Source: Chlorohelix sp037138995
Lineage (GTDB): Bacteria > Chloroflexota > Chloroflexia > Chloroheliales > Chloroheliaceae
Direction of reading: 5' to 3'
DNA: 64,000 nt
Assembly: GCF_037138995.1 (NCBI RefSeq)
Contig: NZ_JBAXHI010000005.1
Coordinates: 62,001 to 126,000 of the forward strand
Translations under genes and position numbers: made by a program
The notes under the pieces: model-generated
Told to the model about the DNA's origin: nothing
Seen by the model: the letters and a program-made list of their open reading frames with translations, nothing else
Databases searched by the model: none
Shown: one piece after another, positions 1 to 8,675 of the stretch
How positions within the stretch are numbered: the stretch's first letter is position 1
Layout of the letters: each line of letters begins with the position of its first letter

Positions 1-1045
1 TAGACTCAATGCTTTCTATTTTCAAGCCATGTTTCGAATCAACCCGGTTTAGCACCAGTACAATTTTGTCTCGCGAATATTCAAGAATCTCGGCGACTTC
101 AAGAAAAAGGCGTATATCTTTAATTGCGGGCATTTCCAGTGTCATAATCGTAAGGATTGTATCACTAGTGTCAAGAATCGCCAGTTGGGTTTCATCCTTT
201 AGTGAAGGAAAAGTATCCACAAAAATATAATCGAAATTGCGCCTTAATTCTTGTAAAATGCGAGTAATTTCATCAGCGGTAATCAATTCGGCTTGATCGG
301 GTTTAGGCGGAGCAAGCAATACCCTTACCTGACTGCTATGTGACATCATCACATCATTAAGCAATTGAGAGTCTAATTGGTCAGCCCTACCTTGCAAATC
401 GCTGATGGTTTTCACGGGGCGCACGTCGAGCATCATACTGACATCACCAAAGAAAAGGCTACCATCAACCAGCGCGACACGCTTTTTGCTAATTTGTTTG
501 ACTGCTACCGCCAGATTAGAAATGATAACGGTGCGACCAACGCCACCTTTAGGGCTGAAAATACTGATTACCTTACCCAGTTCTTCTTGAGAGCCGCCAT
601 CCGCGCTTGGCGTTCCGGCTACCGGATAAATAGGCGCAGTTGGGAAGCGGCGGCGCGAGACTTCGCTACTGTAAACGTGCCTAATACTGCCGATTAACTC
701 ATCACCGGAGAAGGGCTTTACCAAAAACTCGCTTGCGCCTGCCCGCATCGCCCTTCGCAGGTAATCCTGCTCACCTTGAACCGACATCATTATTACTGCT
801 ATGTTTGGCAAGGTTTGCTTGATGCGCTCTGTTGCGGTTATGCCGTCCATATCCGGCATATTTATATCCATTAGAACTATATCAGGCTGGAGCTTCTTGG
901 CTGTTTCAATACCTTCAATACCGCTGGTTGCAGACCCGATTACCTCAATATCCTTCTCAAAATAGAGCAGATTGATTAGGTTATTGCGAGTTTCGACTAT
1001 ATCGTCAACCACCAACAGACGTATTTTCTGTTGCGAGTCACTCAT
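1..1045 (-). CDS. Response-regulator / CpaE-like ATPase fusion, Tad pilus assembly (3' end off window)
   Basis: The reading frame starts at ATG 1045 and runs off the left edge, giving 348 visible residues. Residues 1-120 form a receiver domain, with VVDD near the start, phospho-acceptor D60 in VLMDINMPD, and K110 in LVKPF. After a short linker, residues 158 onward form a MinD/ParA-type ATPase with a deviant Walker A, SPKGGVGRT (165-172), that keeps the signature lysine but has Arg where Lys is usual. A later FVDTFPS is the Walker B-like strand. CpaE/TadZ proteins with this order localise the Tad/Flp pilus machine at the cell pole. The cpaB gene upstream on the same strand supports that role. 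The 347-bp gap to cpaB suggests the gene may have its own promoter. The C-terminus is not visible. Confidence 0.85.
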   Translation of the reverse strand, partial: MSDSQQKIRLLVVDDIVETRNNLINLLYFEKDIEVIGSATSGIEGIETAKKLQPDIVLMDINMPDMDGITATERIKQTLPNIAVIMMSVQGEQDYLRRAMRAGASEFLVKPFSGDELIGSIRHVYSSEVSRRRFPTAPIYPVAGTPSADGGSQEELGKVISIFSPKGGVGRTVIISNLAVAVKQISKKRVALVDGSLFFGDVSMMLDVRPVKTISDLQGRADQLDSQLLNDVMMSHSSQVRVLLAPPKPDQAELITADEITRILQELRRNFDYIFVDTFPSLKDETQLAILDTSDTILTIMTLEMPAIKDIRLFLEVAEILEYSRDKIVLVLNRVDSKHGLKIESIES

Positions 1046-1392
1046 TAGTAGTTTCCCTTAAAAAATTTATTTGGCTGATCTACACGCTCTTGCTCAATTG
1101 AGGTCTTAAGCAAGGTCCCCAGCAAAACACAACAAAAATTCCCCTTAAAAATTAAAAAGGGTTTTGTAGCCTTAAGTGAAATTTTAGCGCCTTTAATATT
1201 CCAAAGCAATAGATTTGCTTTTCAGACACTTGCCTATGTGACTTTTTTACCATTAGCATTTAAACCCATTAGGACAGGCGAAGCTATGCTGCTCGCGCCT
1301 GCCCTTAATAACGTTTCCGCTTTTCCTCGATACTTCCTCAACTTTTAAATGGGAAGCTGTAGCATTGGTTTCCACCGCTTCCCTTTCAGTTA
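1046..1392. other. Intergenic gap between cpaB and the CpaE-like gene
   Basis: This 347-bp, AT-rich stretch has no credible ORF. It holds a strong inverted repeat at 1271-1305 (listed separately). It also holds a weak AT-rich hairpin at 1142-1161, CCCTT pairing with AAGGG, followed on the minus strand by a T-rich stretch. That second hairpin could end the cpaB transcript. No convincing -35/-10 pair was found for the downstream gene. Confidence 0.5.
1271..1305 (-). repeat. Strong inverted repeat downstream of cpaB
   Basis: AGGACAGGCG (1271-1280) pairs with CGCCTGCCCT (1296-1305). This makes a 10-bp stem with one G-U pair when read on the minus strand, and a 15-nt loop. No T-run follows on either strand, so it is not a textbook terminator. 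An mRNA-stabilising or processing hairpin between cpaB and the next pilus gene is the likeliest role. Confidence 0.5.
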
Positions 1393-2640
1393 TTATCGCT
1401 GGTTGAGATTTGTAGCAAAGACTGCCTCTGGAATGGGCAACCCGTAGTCCCTGACCAGTGTTCTATAAGTCACACCGCTGGTTTTATCAATGGTGATAGA
1501 AGGGTCTTGCGGGTTTGTCGGGTCTTGTGGGCGAGAGCGCAAAGTGAAATGAACCACCGGAATAGTCGCCAAAATATTGCGGTCAGCGCTAACCTGAGCC
1601 TGTATTTCGGGTTTCGCTCCGTTTATACCAGCTAAAACCGAAGTTGAAAGCGCCACCCGCGCTTCACGGGTGAACTTTAACACTTCGGCTTCTTGGTCGG
1701 TCACCGCTAACACCAAAATCATAGTAGTGCCGAATTGCCTACCGCTTTCCTCGTAAGGCGGAGCTGTCGGCATCGGAGTAGGCGTACCGGGACCTACCGC
1801 AATTGAAGTAGGCTGTGGCGCTGGACCCTGATCTATACCCATACCAGCAGTAGGAGTAGAACGTATGGCATCACCCCTATACGGTTCAAGCGGAGGTCCA
1901 AAGCGAATTACTTTCAGAATACGAACGTTTTGCAACACGGTTTTAGTGCTGATTTCCAAGATAATTGGACGACTAGAAGTTTGATTCAATTGTGCATTAG
2001 TCTGGTTACCTTGGTTGTTTTCAGAATAAGAGGTATTGGTAACTGCGTTGTTTTCATCGCCTTTGCGCTCAAACACGTAAGTAGCGATTACATCCACCAA
2101 ATCGCCTTCCGCAATCAAGCCGGCAGCAGCCGAGAGGTCATTGGTGGCATAGGCAAAGGCTTTCTTGCCGGGTTCTAAGCGCTTCTCAGATACCAGTTGT
2201 TTCATATAGGCAGAGAAGTTGCCATCCACCAAATCGCCGCGTTTCAATTGCTGTCGCGCAAGTATCGGGTTTTTGATGATACGCCCATAAGCCTGTTCTT
2301 TGCTGATAAGGTCATTATCTGGGTCAAATTCTGCCCGTGACTTATCAATCGTATCCAAATCATCCGGCAATAGCTGAGTTCCGGCTGACAGGTTGCGAGT
2401 TACCACTACCACTTTTACGTTAGCTGTAACAGGGGTGGGAGTCGGACCTGCCGCAGTTGTAGGCAAGCCTGCGCCGGGAGTCACGGCTGTTGCACCACCC
2501 GGTAAGGTAGTAGCAACCACTCCAGCATCTGGAGTCGGGTTATTATTCTGGCTACTGCGAAGAAGCAGGAAAATAGCGCCTGCCGCCACCAGACCAATCA
2601 AGAGTATCAAGAGTAGAACTAGCGGTCCACGCCTTCTCAT
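1393..2640 (-). CDS. cpaB: Flp/Tad pilus assembly protein CpaB (RcpC family)
   Basis: The 415-residue protein has an N-terminal membrane anchor (MRRRGPLVLLLILLIGLVAA). A Thr/Pro/Gly-rich linker follows, then a SAF-like segment (VVVVTRNLSAGTQLLPDDL) at about residues 75-135. The RcpC-type region comes next, including KKAFAYATNDLSAAAGLIAEGDLVDVIATY. These are the hallmarks of CpaB/RcpC, a periplasmic or cell-surface Tad pilus component that may contact peptidoglycan through its SAF domain. Low-complexity inserts (Asn/Gln-rich around residues 210-225, Pro/Thr-rich around 280-305) interrupt the core and probably loop out. The purine-rich GGAAAAGGGG upstream of ATG 2640 could serve as ribosome-binding site. 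The CpaE-like gene lies downstream on the same strand. Confidence 0.85.
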   Translation of the reverse strand: MRRRGPLVLLLILLIGLVAAGAIFLLLRSSQNNNPTPDAGVVATTLPGGATAVTPGAGLPTTAAGPTPTPVTANVKVVVVTRNLSAGTQLLPDDLDTIDKSRAEFDPDNDLISKEQAYGRIIKNPILARQQLKRGDLVDGNFSAYMKQLVSEKRLEPGKKAFAYATNDLSAAAGLIAEGDLVDVIATYVFERKGDENNAVTNTSYSENNQGNQTNAQLNQTSSRPIILEISTKTVLQNVRILKVIRFGPPLEPYRGDAIRSTPTAGMGIDQGPAPQPTSIAVGPGTPTPMPTAPPYEESGRQFGTTMILVLAVTDQEAEVLKFTREARVALSTSVLAGINGAKPEIQAQVSADRNILATIPVVHFTLRSRPQDPTNPQDPSITIDKTSGVTYRTLVRDYGLPIPEAVFATNLNQR

Positions 2641-2824
2641 AAATCTGCCCCTTTTCCTTTCCGTTTGTCAATTACAGGAGGAATAGGTTACCCCACTTAG
2701 TACCTTTTTTAATAATATAGTAAGCACATAATTTTGGTTATGTTAATCTGCATATATTATGTCTATTTTAACAAAAGATTGCAATAGGAAAAGTGGGCAA
2801 ATTTATGTCAATTTCAATTTTTCT

Positions 2825-4072
2825 TTATTGCAAGGGCAGCAAATATAAATGTTGTAATGGCGCTGACGGTGTGGGTAGCATAGTAACCGCAAAACGCGCA
2901 AGCAAAGCGGAAAAATTTTGCCCCGGCGTAAGCTGACCCAATATAACAGGGTGGGTTGCTCCAGTACATGCCGGTAAATTGGCAGGTCTTCCACGCAAAA
3001 GCTCGTAGCCAAAAAGGGCAAAGAAAGCCGCTTCTTTTTGCTTAGCGGGTAGCCCAAACTCATCGTGTAGTCTTACTGCTACTTTCCCACCTAACGACTC
3101 GTCTAAAAGCCTCATCAGAAAGGGGTTGCGCCCCCCGCCTCCGCTTACGATAAGCTCAGCCAAGCCACCTTCCGGTGCGAAACGCTGCACCGACAACGCG
3201 ATGCTATGGGCGGTAAGCGCGGTAAGGGTAGCAATAACATCCGCGCCGCTCAGGTTGCGCTCAGTCGCTTCCTCTTTTAATTGCAGCCAGTAACTTTCGC
3301 TGAACAATTCGCGCCCGGTGGATTTGGGCGGTTGCATTGCATAGAAAGGGTGTGCCAGCAACTTTTCCAGCCACTCATAATCAATCTTACCGCTTGCCCC
3401 TATCTGCCCATCAATATCATAACTCAATGTCCCAGATGAATAATAAGCGGCGGCGAAATCAATTAGCACATTACCGGGTCCTGTATCAAAAGCGGTCGCG
3501 CTTTTATGTCCGCCTCCCGCAGGCAAGAAAGTAACATTGCCGATGCCGCCGATGTTTTGCAAGGCGCGGGTTTTGTGCTTGTCAGAGAAAAAGACGTAAT
3601 CGAAGAACGAAGCTAAAGGCGCACCTTGCCCATTTGCCGCCACATCTGCCACTCTGAAATTTGATGAGGTGGTAATGCCTGTTCTCGCCGCAATTACCGC
3701 TGGTTCGGCAATTTGGAGAGTAGAAAGCGGCCTATTAGGTTCTACTTGATGCCAGACGGTTTGCCCATGGGAAGCGATTAGGTCAACTTCGCTCGCTTTC
3801 ATACCAAGTTTTTCTAAAAGATTGTTAACCGCTTCGGCAAAAGCCTCGCCCAGCGCAAAGTTTAGCATGCACAATTCTTGGGTAGTGGTTTTTGAAGCGC
3901 AAGCATCCAGCGTCAATTTCCTTAAACTCGCTTCCAGAGAATGTTCATAGTGACCGAGTACCTTAAAACCTAACTCTCCGGTCTCATTCTCATGGAACTC
4001 CACCAAAGCGGCATCAATTCCATCCACGCTAGTACCACTCATCAAACCGATTACTCTGGCGTTTAGTTCCAT
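2825..4072 (-). CDS. anmK: Anhydro-N-acetylmuramic acid kinase AnmK
   Basis: The 415-residue protein has the AnmK N-terminal phosphate-binding motif GLMSGTSVDGIDAALVEF. It also has the family signatures LIASHGQTVWH, DTGPGNVLIDF and PPKSTGRELF, and a C-terminal VSGGGGRNPFLM loop. The enzyme opens the 1,6-anhydro ring of anhMurNAc and phosphorylates O6, giving MurNAc-6-phosphate in the cytosol. It is the last gene of the minus-strand operon and starts 4 bp after the second ABC permease ends, so co-transcription is very likely. Length is somewhat above the roughly 370 residues usual for the family because of a longer C-terminal tail after PACTGATHPVILGQ. No MurQ etherase gene is nearby, so the next step must be encoded elsewhere. 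Confidence 0.93.
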   Translation of the reverse strand: MELNARVIGLMSGTSVDGIDAALVEFHENETGELGFKVLGHYEHSLEASLRKLTLDACASKTTTQELCMLNFALGEAFAEAVNNLLEKLGMKASEVDLIASHGQTVWHQVEPNRPLSTLQIAEPAVIAARTGITTSSNFRVADVAANGQGAPLASFFDYVFFSDKHKTRALQNIGGIGNVTFLPAGGGHKSATAFDTGPGNVLIDFAAAYYSSGTLSYDIDGQIGASGKIDYEWLEKLLAHPFYAMQPPKSTGRELFSESYWLQLKEEATERNLSGADVIATLTALTAHSIALSVQRFAPEGGLAELIVSGGGGRNPFLMRLLDESLGGKVAVRLHDEFGLPAKQKEAAFFALFGYELLRGRPANLPACTGATHPVILGQLTPGQNFSALLARFAVTMLPTPSAPLQHLYLLPLQ

Positions 4073-4076
4073 TTGG

Positions 4077-4943
4077 TTAACCTTTTAACGCGCCCATGCG
4101 TACCCCTTCTAGGAAGTAGCGCTGGAATAGCAAAAAGAAAATAATCATGGGTAGAGCAGCAAGAGACGCACCGGAGAAAATCAAACCGTAATCGGTTGAA
4201 AACTCGGTTTGCAGACTGGCTACTCCCACCGGCAAAGTCTGAGAAGGCGCTTTAATCAATACCATCGAGGGCCACAAGTAGTCATTCCAGTAGCGCACAA
4301 AGGTGAAAATTGCCAGCGCACCGATAGCGGGTTTGCTTAACGGCGCAATAATACGCCAGAACACGCCCCATTCGCTGCATCCATCTATACGTCCTGCCTC
4401 TTCCAATTCGGTCGGCAATGTCTGAATAAACTGACGCATCAGAAAGATACCAAAAACACTAGCGGTACCGGGCATAATAACTGCCAGTAAATTATCCCGC
4501 AGCCCAAAGTTCTGCACTACAAAGTAGAGCGGGGTAAGCGTCACATGCGGTGGTATCATCAAGGTGCTGAGAACCAACCAAAACAACACGTTGCGCCCGA
4601 AAAACTTTTTCTTGGCAAAAGCATAGCCGGATAAGGTATCAAACGCCACATGGAATACGGTAATCGTGATGGTTATAACAAAGCTGTTTATAGCCCAATT
4701 CGAGTAATATTTAGCTTGCGAGAATAGACGGTTGAAATTATCTAGGCTGGCGTTCACCGGGATAATATCAGGTGGGATTTTAATGGTATCTTTTGTAGGA
4801 GTCAAAGCCGTCACAAAAAGCCAGTACATTGGAAACAGCGAGATTATAGTGGTAATAATCAATGCCAGCCAAAGCGGCACTTTCCACCAAATGCTCGAAA
4901 CCGCTTTTGTCCTACCTTTTACATTAACCAATTCTGCCGCCAT
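4077..4943 (-). CDS. Sugar ABC transporter permease (MalG-like)
   Basis: The 288-residue integral membrane protein has about six helices. It carries the EAA loop typical of CUT1 inner-membrane permeases near residues 180-200 (ELEEAGRIDGCSEWGVFWRI) and the usual MalG C-terminus (LLFQRYFLEGVRMGALKG). The open frame extends to 5000, but the ATG at 4943 was chosen. It follows the TAA of the preceding permease by one base and has GGAG at suitable spacing, while the extension would overlap that gene and add a Cys/Ser-rich tail. It forms a heterodimer with the upstream permease. The neighbours NamZ and AnmK suggest MurNAc-containing saccharides as substrate, which is an inference. No ATPase subunit is encoded here. 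Confidence 0.9.
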   Translation of the reverse strand: MAAELVNVKGRTKAVSSIWWKVPLWLALIITTIISLFPMYWLFVTALTPTKDTIKIPPDIIPVNASLDNFNRLFSQAKYYSNWAINSFVITITITVFHVAFDTLSGYAFAKKKFFGRNVLFWLVLSTLMIPPHVTLTPLYFVVQNFGLRDNLLAVIMPGTASVFGIFLMRQFIQTLPTELEEAGRIDGCSEWGVFWRIIAPLSKPAIGALAIFTFVRYWNDYLWPSMVLIKAPSQTLPVGVASLQTEFSTDYGLIFSGASLAALPMIIFFLLFQRYFLEGVRMGALKG

Positions 4944-4944
4944 T

Positions 4945-5883
4945 TTAATACTCCACATCGCTTCGCAAGAACTTGAACTGGAACACCGAAATAGTGGCAA
5001 TAATCAGAAACAGCACAATCGCCTGAGCCGAAGCCACCCCGTAATTCAGATTGCTATAAAGCATTTGGTAAATTTGGGTCACGATTGTCTGGGTACTATC
5101 GCCCACACCGCTTGGAACCATTACATACACTTTTTCAAAAACTTCAAAGCTGGCAATTGTGTACAGCACCACCACATACAAAGTAGTTGATTTAATCAAG
5201 GGTAGAGTAATGCTCCACCATTTTCGCACAGGACCCGCCCCTTCAAGTTCTGCCGCTTCATACAAATCTTTGGGAACGCTGCCCATTGCCGCGCTGAATA
5301 ACACCACGCCCGTAGCAGGAGCAGTAAAAACGGTGGAAAGTACGATACTGTTCAACGCTATATCGGGGTCGGAGAGCCAGCGCACCGCGTCTGCGCCAAA
5401 CAAGCTCAACAGGTAGTTCAGAAAGCCCCACTGAGTATTGAACATCCAGCGCCATATCACGGCGATTATGACCGCGCTAGTTACGGCTGGTAGGTAATAG
5501 GCTGCCCGGAAAAAAGTTTGGGCATACTTATTCAACGGCTGAATCAGGCTGGCAAGTATCAAAGCAATTAATATATTGGCGGTAACAGTAAGAATAGCAT
5601 AATAAGCAGTATTCTTAAGAGCAGTAACAAAGACATTATTCTGGGTAGTGAAAGCTTTTACGTAATTGTCAAAGCCGTTCCACGTAGTGCCACCGCGCGG
5701 TCTGAAATCCTGAAAGCTAATAATGAAAGACCAAATCACCGGAAAAAACGTAAAAATAGCAAAAGTTAGCATGCTGGGCAATACAAAAGCATAGCCCCAA
5801 CTATTTTTTCTAAAGAACAGCACGATGCGTTGTCCCGTACTGACCTGACGAACCGGAATTTTACCTACATCAAATTGTGCCAT
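4945..5883 (-). CDS. Sugar ABC transporter permease (MalF-like)
   Basis: The 312-residue permease has a cytoplasmic N-terminus, a first helix around residues 30-50 (YAFVLPSMLTFAIFTFFPVI), about five more helices, and an EAA loop at LYEAAELEGAGPVRKWWSITLP. The order and length fit the MalF/UgpA family of CUT1 sugar importers. It lies directly upstream of its MalG-like partner (one base between stop and start) and 98 bp downstream of the solute-binding protein gene. That gap contains an 11-bp hairpin. Ribosome-binding sequence before ATG 5883 is weak, consistent with lower expression than the binding protein. Confidence 0.9.
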   Translation of the reverse strand: MAQFDVGKIPVRQVSTGQRIVLFFRKNSWGYAFVLPSMLTFAIFTFFPVIWSFIISFQDFRPRGGTTWNGFDNYVKAFTTQNNVFVTALKNTAYYAILTVTANILIALILASLIQPLNKYAQTFFRAAYYLPAVTSAVIIAVIWRWMFNTQWGFLNYLLSLFGADAVRWLSDPDIALNSIVLSTVFTAPATGVVLFSAAMGSVPKDLYEAAELEGAGPVRKWWSITLPLIKSTTLYVVVLYTIASFEVFEKVYVMVPSGVGDSTQTIVTQIYQMLYSNLNYGVASAQAIVLFLIIATISVFQFKFLRSDVEY

Positions 5884-5911
5884 CGGTGCATTACCAGCCT
5901 GTCACTTAAAG

Positions 5912-5944
5912 CCCATATCTCCCCTGCATAAGAGGAGATATGGG
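5912..5944 (-). repeat. Perfect 11-bp stem-loop between binding-protein and permease genes
   Basis: CCCATATCTCC (5912-5922) pairs perfectly with GGAGATATGGG (5934-5944) around an 11-nt loop. There is no long T-run on the minus strand, so it is better explained as an mRNA 3'-end stabiliser or partial attenuator behind the solute-binding-protein gene. Such hairpins commonly let the binding protein outnumber the permeases. Confidence 0.65.
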
Positions 5945-5981
5945 TTTGATTACTAAATTCGCGAGAAGAGATTAGATGAAA

Positions 5982-7433
5982 TTACTGAGCAGCCAAAAGC
6001 TTATTGACTTCAACAGTTGGTTGACCAAGCGCATCCTCCGCCGTCATCTTACCGAAAATAGCGTTTTGCAAATTCGGGTGAATCAGCGTGCGGATTTGAG
6101 TCCAAGCCGGAAGGCTAGGCGTAATCCAAGCGGTGGGCGCAATCGGAGCAAAGAAGCTGAATGGCTCCTGTACAGTCACAGCTTTGCGTGCGGCAGGCGC
6201 CAGATAATAGCCCGGCACGTCTTTCTCAACTCCAGCGCTAGTCAAATACTTGACCAAATCCATGCTGGCAGAAAGGCGAGCTTTATCCTTGTTAGCGGCT
6301 ACTGCAATTAAGCCGATACCGCCAGCCGATACCGCCTTGCCGCTCTTACCGATAGGCATATGGATAATCTGGAAGTTCAATCCATTCGCCTTGAGGGTAG
6401 CAGAGTCACCGCTGGGGCGGCTCCACATCGCTTGCAATTTCTTCTGCATCGCGGTCAAAATATCATCCAATTTCTGAGTGCCGAAGTCAGGCGGAGTTAC
6501 TTTGTGTACCAAAGCCAAATCAGTTACCTTCTTCAAGCCGCTAATACCTTCAGGTGTATTGAAAGTGTACTTGGTATTGTCGGCGGAAAGCGGGCGAGCG
6601 CCATCAGACAAGATGAAGGGCCAAGTGTCAACTAGACCGGGGTCAACCAGAGCGCTATAGCCATAAACCTTCTCACCGTTTGCGCGGGTGAAAGTTAGCT
6701 TCTTGGCAATTTCAACGAATTGGTCATAAGTCCAGCCTTCTTTAGGCAAATCTACGCCTTTTTCCTTGAAAATATCCACGTTCAGATACATAGCAACCGG
6801 AGGAACCCACAAGGGCCAAGCATAATACTTGCCGTCAAATTTCACGGTATCGAGCAAACCGGGCAGAATATCGGAGCGATCTGCATCGGTAATATATTCA
6901 TCAATCGGGGCAACCGCGCCCTGCTTTACCAGTACCGGAAGGCTGTCGTTAGGAATGCGGAAAGCATCCACGCCAGAACCAGCCTGTACCGCGTTTACGA
7001 TTTTGGCAAAACCGGCTTGGTCAGCGGTATAACCAACCACTTCCACTTTAATATCAGGATTGGCTTTTGTGAAAGCGGCTACGGCAGCATCGGTGGATTT
7101 GCTGAAACCGGTGTTCGCGCCCGGTGCATAACCCAACGCCCAGTAGCTCAAAGTACCCTTGAAACCGCTCTTGCTAACAGACGCGCCACCAGCAGTCGCA
7201 GCGGTAGTTGCGCCTGCGGTTGTGGCAACAGCAGTAGTTGCAGCCGCACTTGTAGTAGCCGCACTTGTAGTAGTAGCCGCAGCGGTAGTTGCAGCTTTGG
7301 TAGCGGCGGCGGTAGTTGCCGGAACTGGGGTCGCGGTATTATCACCGCAAGCAGCCAGCATTAGAGTCATAAACAACGCCATCGCCATAAACAGCCCGAA
7401 GCGTTGATACTGCGGGAACAAACGTTTGGTCAT
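5982..7433 (-). CDS. ABC transporter sugar-binding lipoprotein
   Basis: The 483-residue extracytoplasmic solute-binding protein (family 1) has a signal peptide ending in lipobox LAAC with Cys29 as the predicted lipidated residue. A very Ala/Thr-rich linker (about residues 38-85) tethers the domain to the membrane. A typical binding-protein body follows, with FTKANPDIKVEVVGY, IVNAVQAGSGVDAFRI and EGWTYDQFVEIAKKL. The start at ATG 7433 is supported by an AAGGAGG ribosome-binding site. It supplies substrate to the two permeases downstream, and the NamZ and GntR genes upstream point to amino sugars. The linker's repetitive DNA creates long Ala/Val-rich shadow frames on the other strand that should not be annotated. 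Confidence 0.93.
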   Translation of the reverse strand: MTKRLFPQYQRFGLFMAMALFMTLMLAACGDNTATPVPATTAAATKAATTAAATTTSAATTSAAATTAVATTAGATTAATAGGASVSKSGFKGTLSYWALGYAPGANTGFSKSTDAAVAAFTKANPDIKVEVVGYTADQAGFAKIVNAVQAGSGVDAFRIPNDSLPVLVKQGAVAPIDEYITDADRSDILPGLLDTVKFDGKYYAWPLWVPPVAMYLNVDIFKEKGVDLPKEGWTYDQFVEIAKKLTFTRANGEKVYGYSALVDPGLVDTWPFILSDGARPLSADNTKYTFNTPEGISGLKKVTDLALVHKVTPPDFGTQKLDDILTAMQKKLQAMWSRPSGDSATLKANGLNFQIIHMPIGKSGKAVSAGGIGLIAVAANKDKARLSASMDLVKYLTSAGVEKDVPGYYLAPAARKAVTVQEPFSFFAPIAPTAWITPSLPAWTQIRTLIHPNLQNAIFGKMTAEDALGQPTVEVNKLLAAQ

Positions 7434-7502
7434 TTTCCCCTCCTTAAGAGATAATTTGTCAACAACAAGACACCATACAGCATTGTCAAGATGCTCTAGA
7501 TT

Positions 7503-7516
7503 TGGTTAATAAACCA
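7503..7516. promoter_or_regulatory. Palindrome TGGTTAATAAACCA, possible GntR-type operator
   Basis: This is a near-perfect 14-bp palindrome (TGGTT-aata-AACCA) that includes the namZ stop codon. It lies about 70 bp upstream of the binding-protein start. Its half-site resembles that of the operator-like element in front of the GntR gene. A role as second operator is inferred from the similarity, since a clear -35/-10 pair was not found here. Confidence 0.35.
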
Positions 7517-8675
7517 GAAAGTTGCGCCGAAGCGCAATAAAGGATTGTTCTTGTTCTTCCCACTCTTGAAAGAGTAGGCGCAAAGCTGAAAAATCTCCGG
7601 CGCTTTTATTCAAAACTAAACGCGGTTTTTCACTGCCGATTAGCCTGTCAAAGTGCGCGGGTTGCCATTCAAAATAGGTCGGGTAAAGTCGTAATAATGC
7701 GGCGATTATCTCCAACCCCGCTCGTACTATCTGTACAAAGGCGTTGCTCTTTGTCAGATGAGCCTGTACACCTCCGCATACTTGCCCCGCAAAACGGTCA
7801 AAGGTTGGTTTGAAATAGGTTTCCCTGAAATATAACCCAGCTAAATTGCGGGAATTTAATTCCCGTGCCAGCAAAAGTGGGTCAACCCATGGCGCTCCAA
7901 AGATTTCAAAAGGTCTAGTAGTGCCGCGCCCGGTTGATACATTTATACCTTCCAGCAAACAAGTACCCGGGTAAAGCAGTGCAGTATCCGGTGTAGGCAG
8001 ATTGGGCGAGGGCATTACCCACGGAAGCCCGGTATCAGCAAAGAGCATACCTCGCTGCCACCCTTTCATTCTGACCAACGCCAATTGCGCCTTACTCTTC
8101 AGATACAGCGCATTGACCAGAAAAGCCCACTCTCCTATGGTCAGTCCATGTCTCACAGGTAGCGGATAGCGTCCTACAAAAGAGCTAAACTGCTCTTCCA
8201 AAAGCGGTCCTTCTACTATAGCGCCACTCAACGGATTAGGGCGGTCAATCACCAACAGCGGCAACGCCACTTGCTCCATCAAAATCCCTAAAGTAGTCGG
8301 GTAGGTGTAATAGCGCGTTCCCACGTCCTGAATATCGAAAATCAGCGCATCCAACCCCTCCAAACTTCCAGAAGGTGGCGCAAACGGGTCGGTAACGCTC
8401 CCCAATTCATAATCGTGCTGACGATACAAGCTATACATAGGCGCACCGCTAAAGCAATCAAATTCTTGCCCCGTTACCGGCAGCGCATCCTGTTCTAGCC
8501 CATAATAGCCGTGTTCAGGACCAAAAATAGCGGCTATTTTCCCGCCGAGCGCGGTTATTACTTCGGCAGAGCGGCGTAAATTGCAATCAACTCCGGTCTG
8601 GTTAGTAACCAAGCCAAGCCGCTTGCCTTGCACCATTGGCGCATCTAGCGCATCTAGCCCACTTCTAACAGTCAT
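7506..8675 (-). CDS. namZ: Exo-beta-N-acetylmuramidase NamZ (DUF1343), no signal peptide
   Basis: The 389-residue protein matches the NamZ/DUF1343 family from its first residues. Motifs include GLDALDAPMVQGKRLGLVTN, IFGPEHGYYG, LIFDIQDVGTRYYTYPTTL, VIDRPNPLSG, VMPSPNLPTPDTALLYPGTC and GRGTTRPFEIFGAPW. The characterised Bacillus enzyme releases MurNAc from the non-reducing end of peptidoglycan fragments and is secreted. Here the protein has no signal peptide or membrane helix, so it should act in the cytosol on imported saccharides. The start is fixed by an ATGA overlap with the GntR gene. The association with AnmK and a sugar importer supports wall salvage. Confidence 0.9.
   Translation of the reverse strand: MTVRSGLDALDAPMVQGKRLGLVTNQTGVDCNLRRSAEVITALGGKIAAIFGPEHGYYGLEQDALPVTGQEFDCFSGAPMYSLYRQHDYELGSVTDPFAPPSGSLEGLDALIFDIQDVGTRYYTYPTTLGILMEQVALPLLVIDRPNPLSGAIVEGPLLEEQFSSFVGRYPLPVRHGLTIGEWAFLVNALYLKSKAQLALVRMKGWQRGMLFADTGLPWVMPSPNLPTPDTALLYPGTCLLEGINVSTGRGTTRPFEIFGAPWVDPLLLARELNSRNLAGLYFRETYFKPTFDRFAGQVCGGVQAHLTKSNAFVQIVRAGLEIIAALLRLYPTYFEWQPAHFDRLIGSEKPRLVLNKSAGDFSALRLLFQEWEEQEQSFIALRRNFLVY

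Noticed and set aside
2687..2735. Weak AGGT/ACCT hairpin followed by T-run upstream of cpaB
   Set aside because: It reads as a terminator only on plus, where no gene ends; the stem is short with a bulge.
6720..7407. Long plus-strand and second minus-frame ORFs rich in Ser/Cys/Gly, Val/Ala or Leu/Pro
   Set aside because: They are shadows of the Ala/Thr-rich linker of the binding protein; composition is pure low complexity and no start signals support them.
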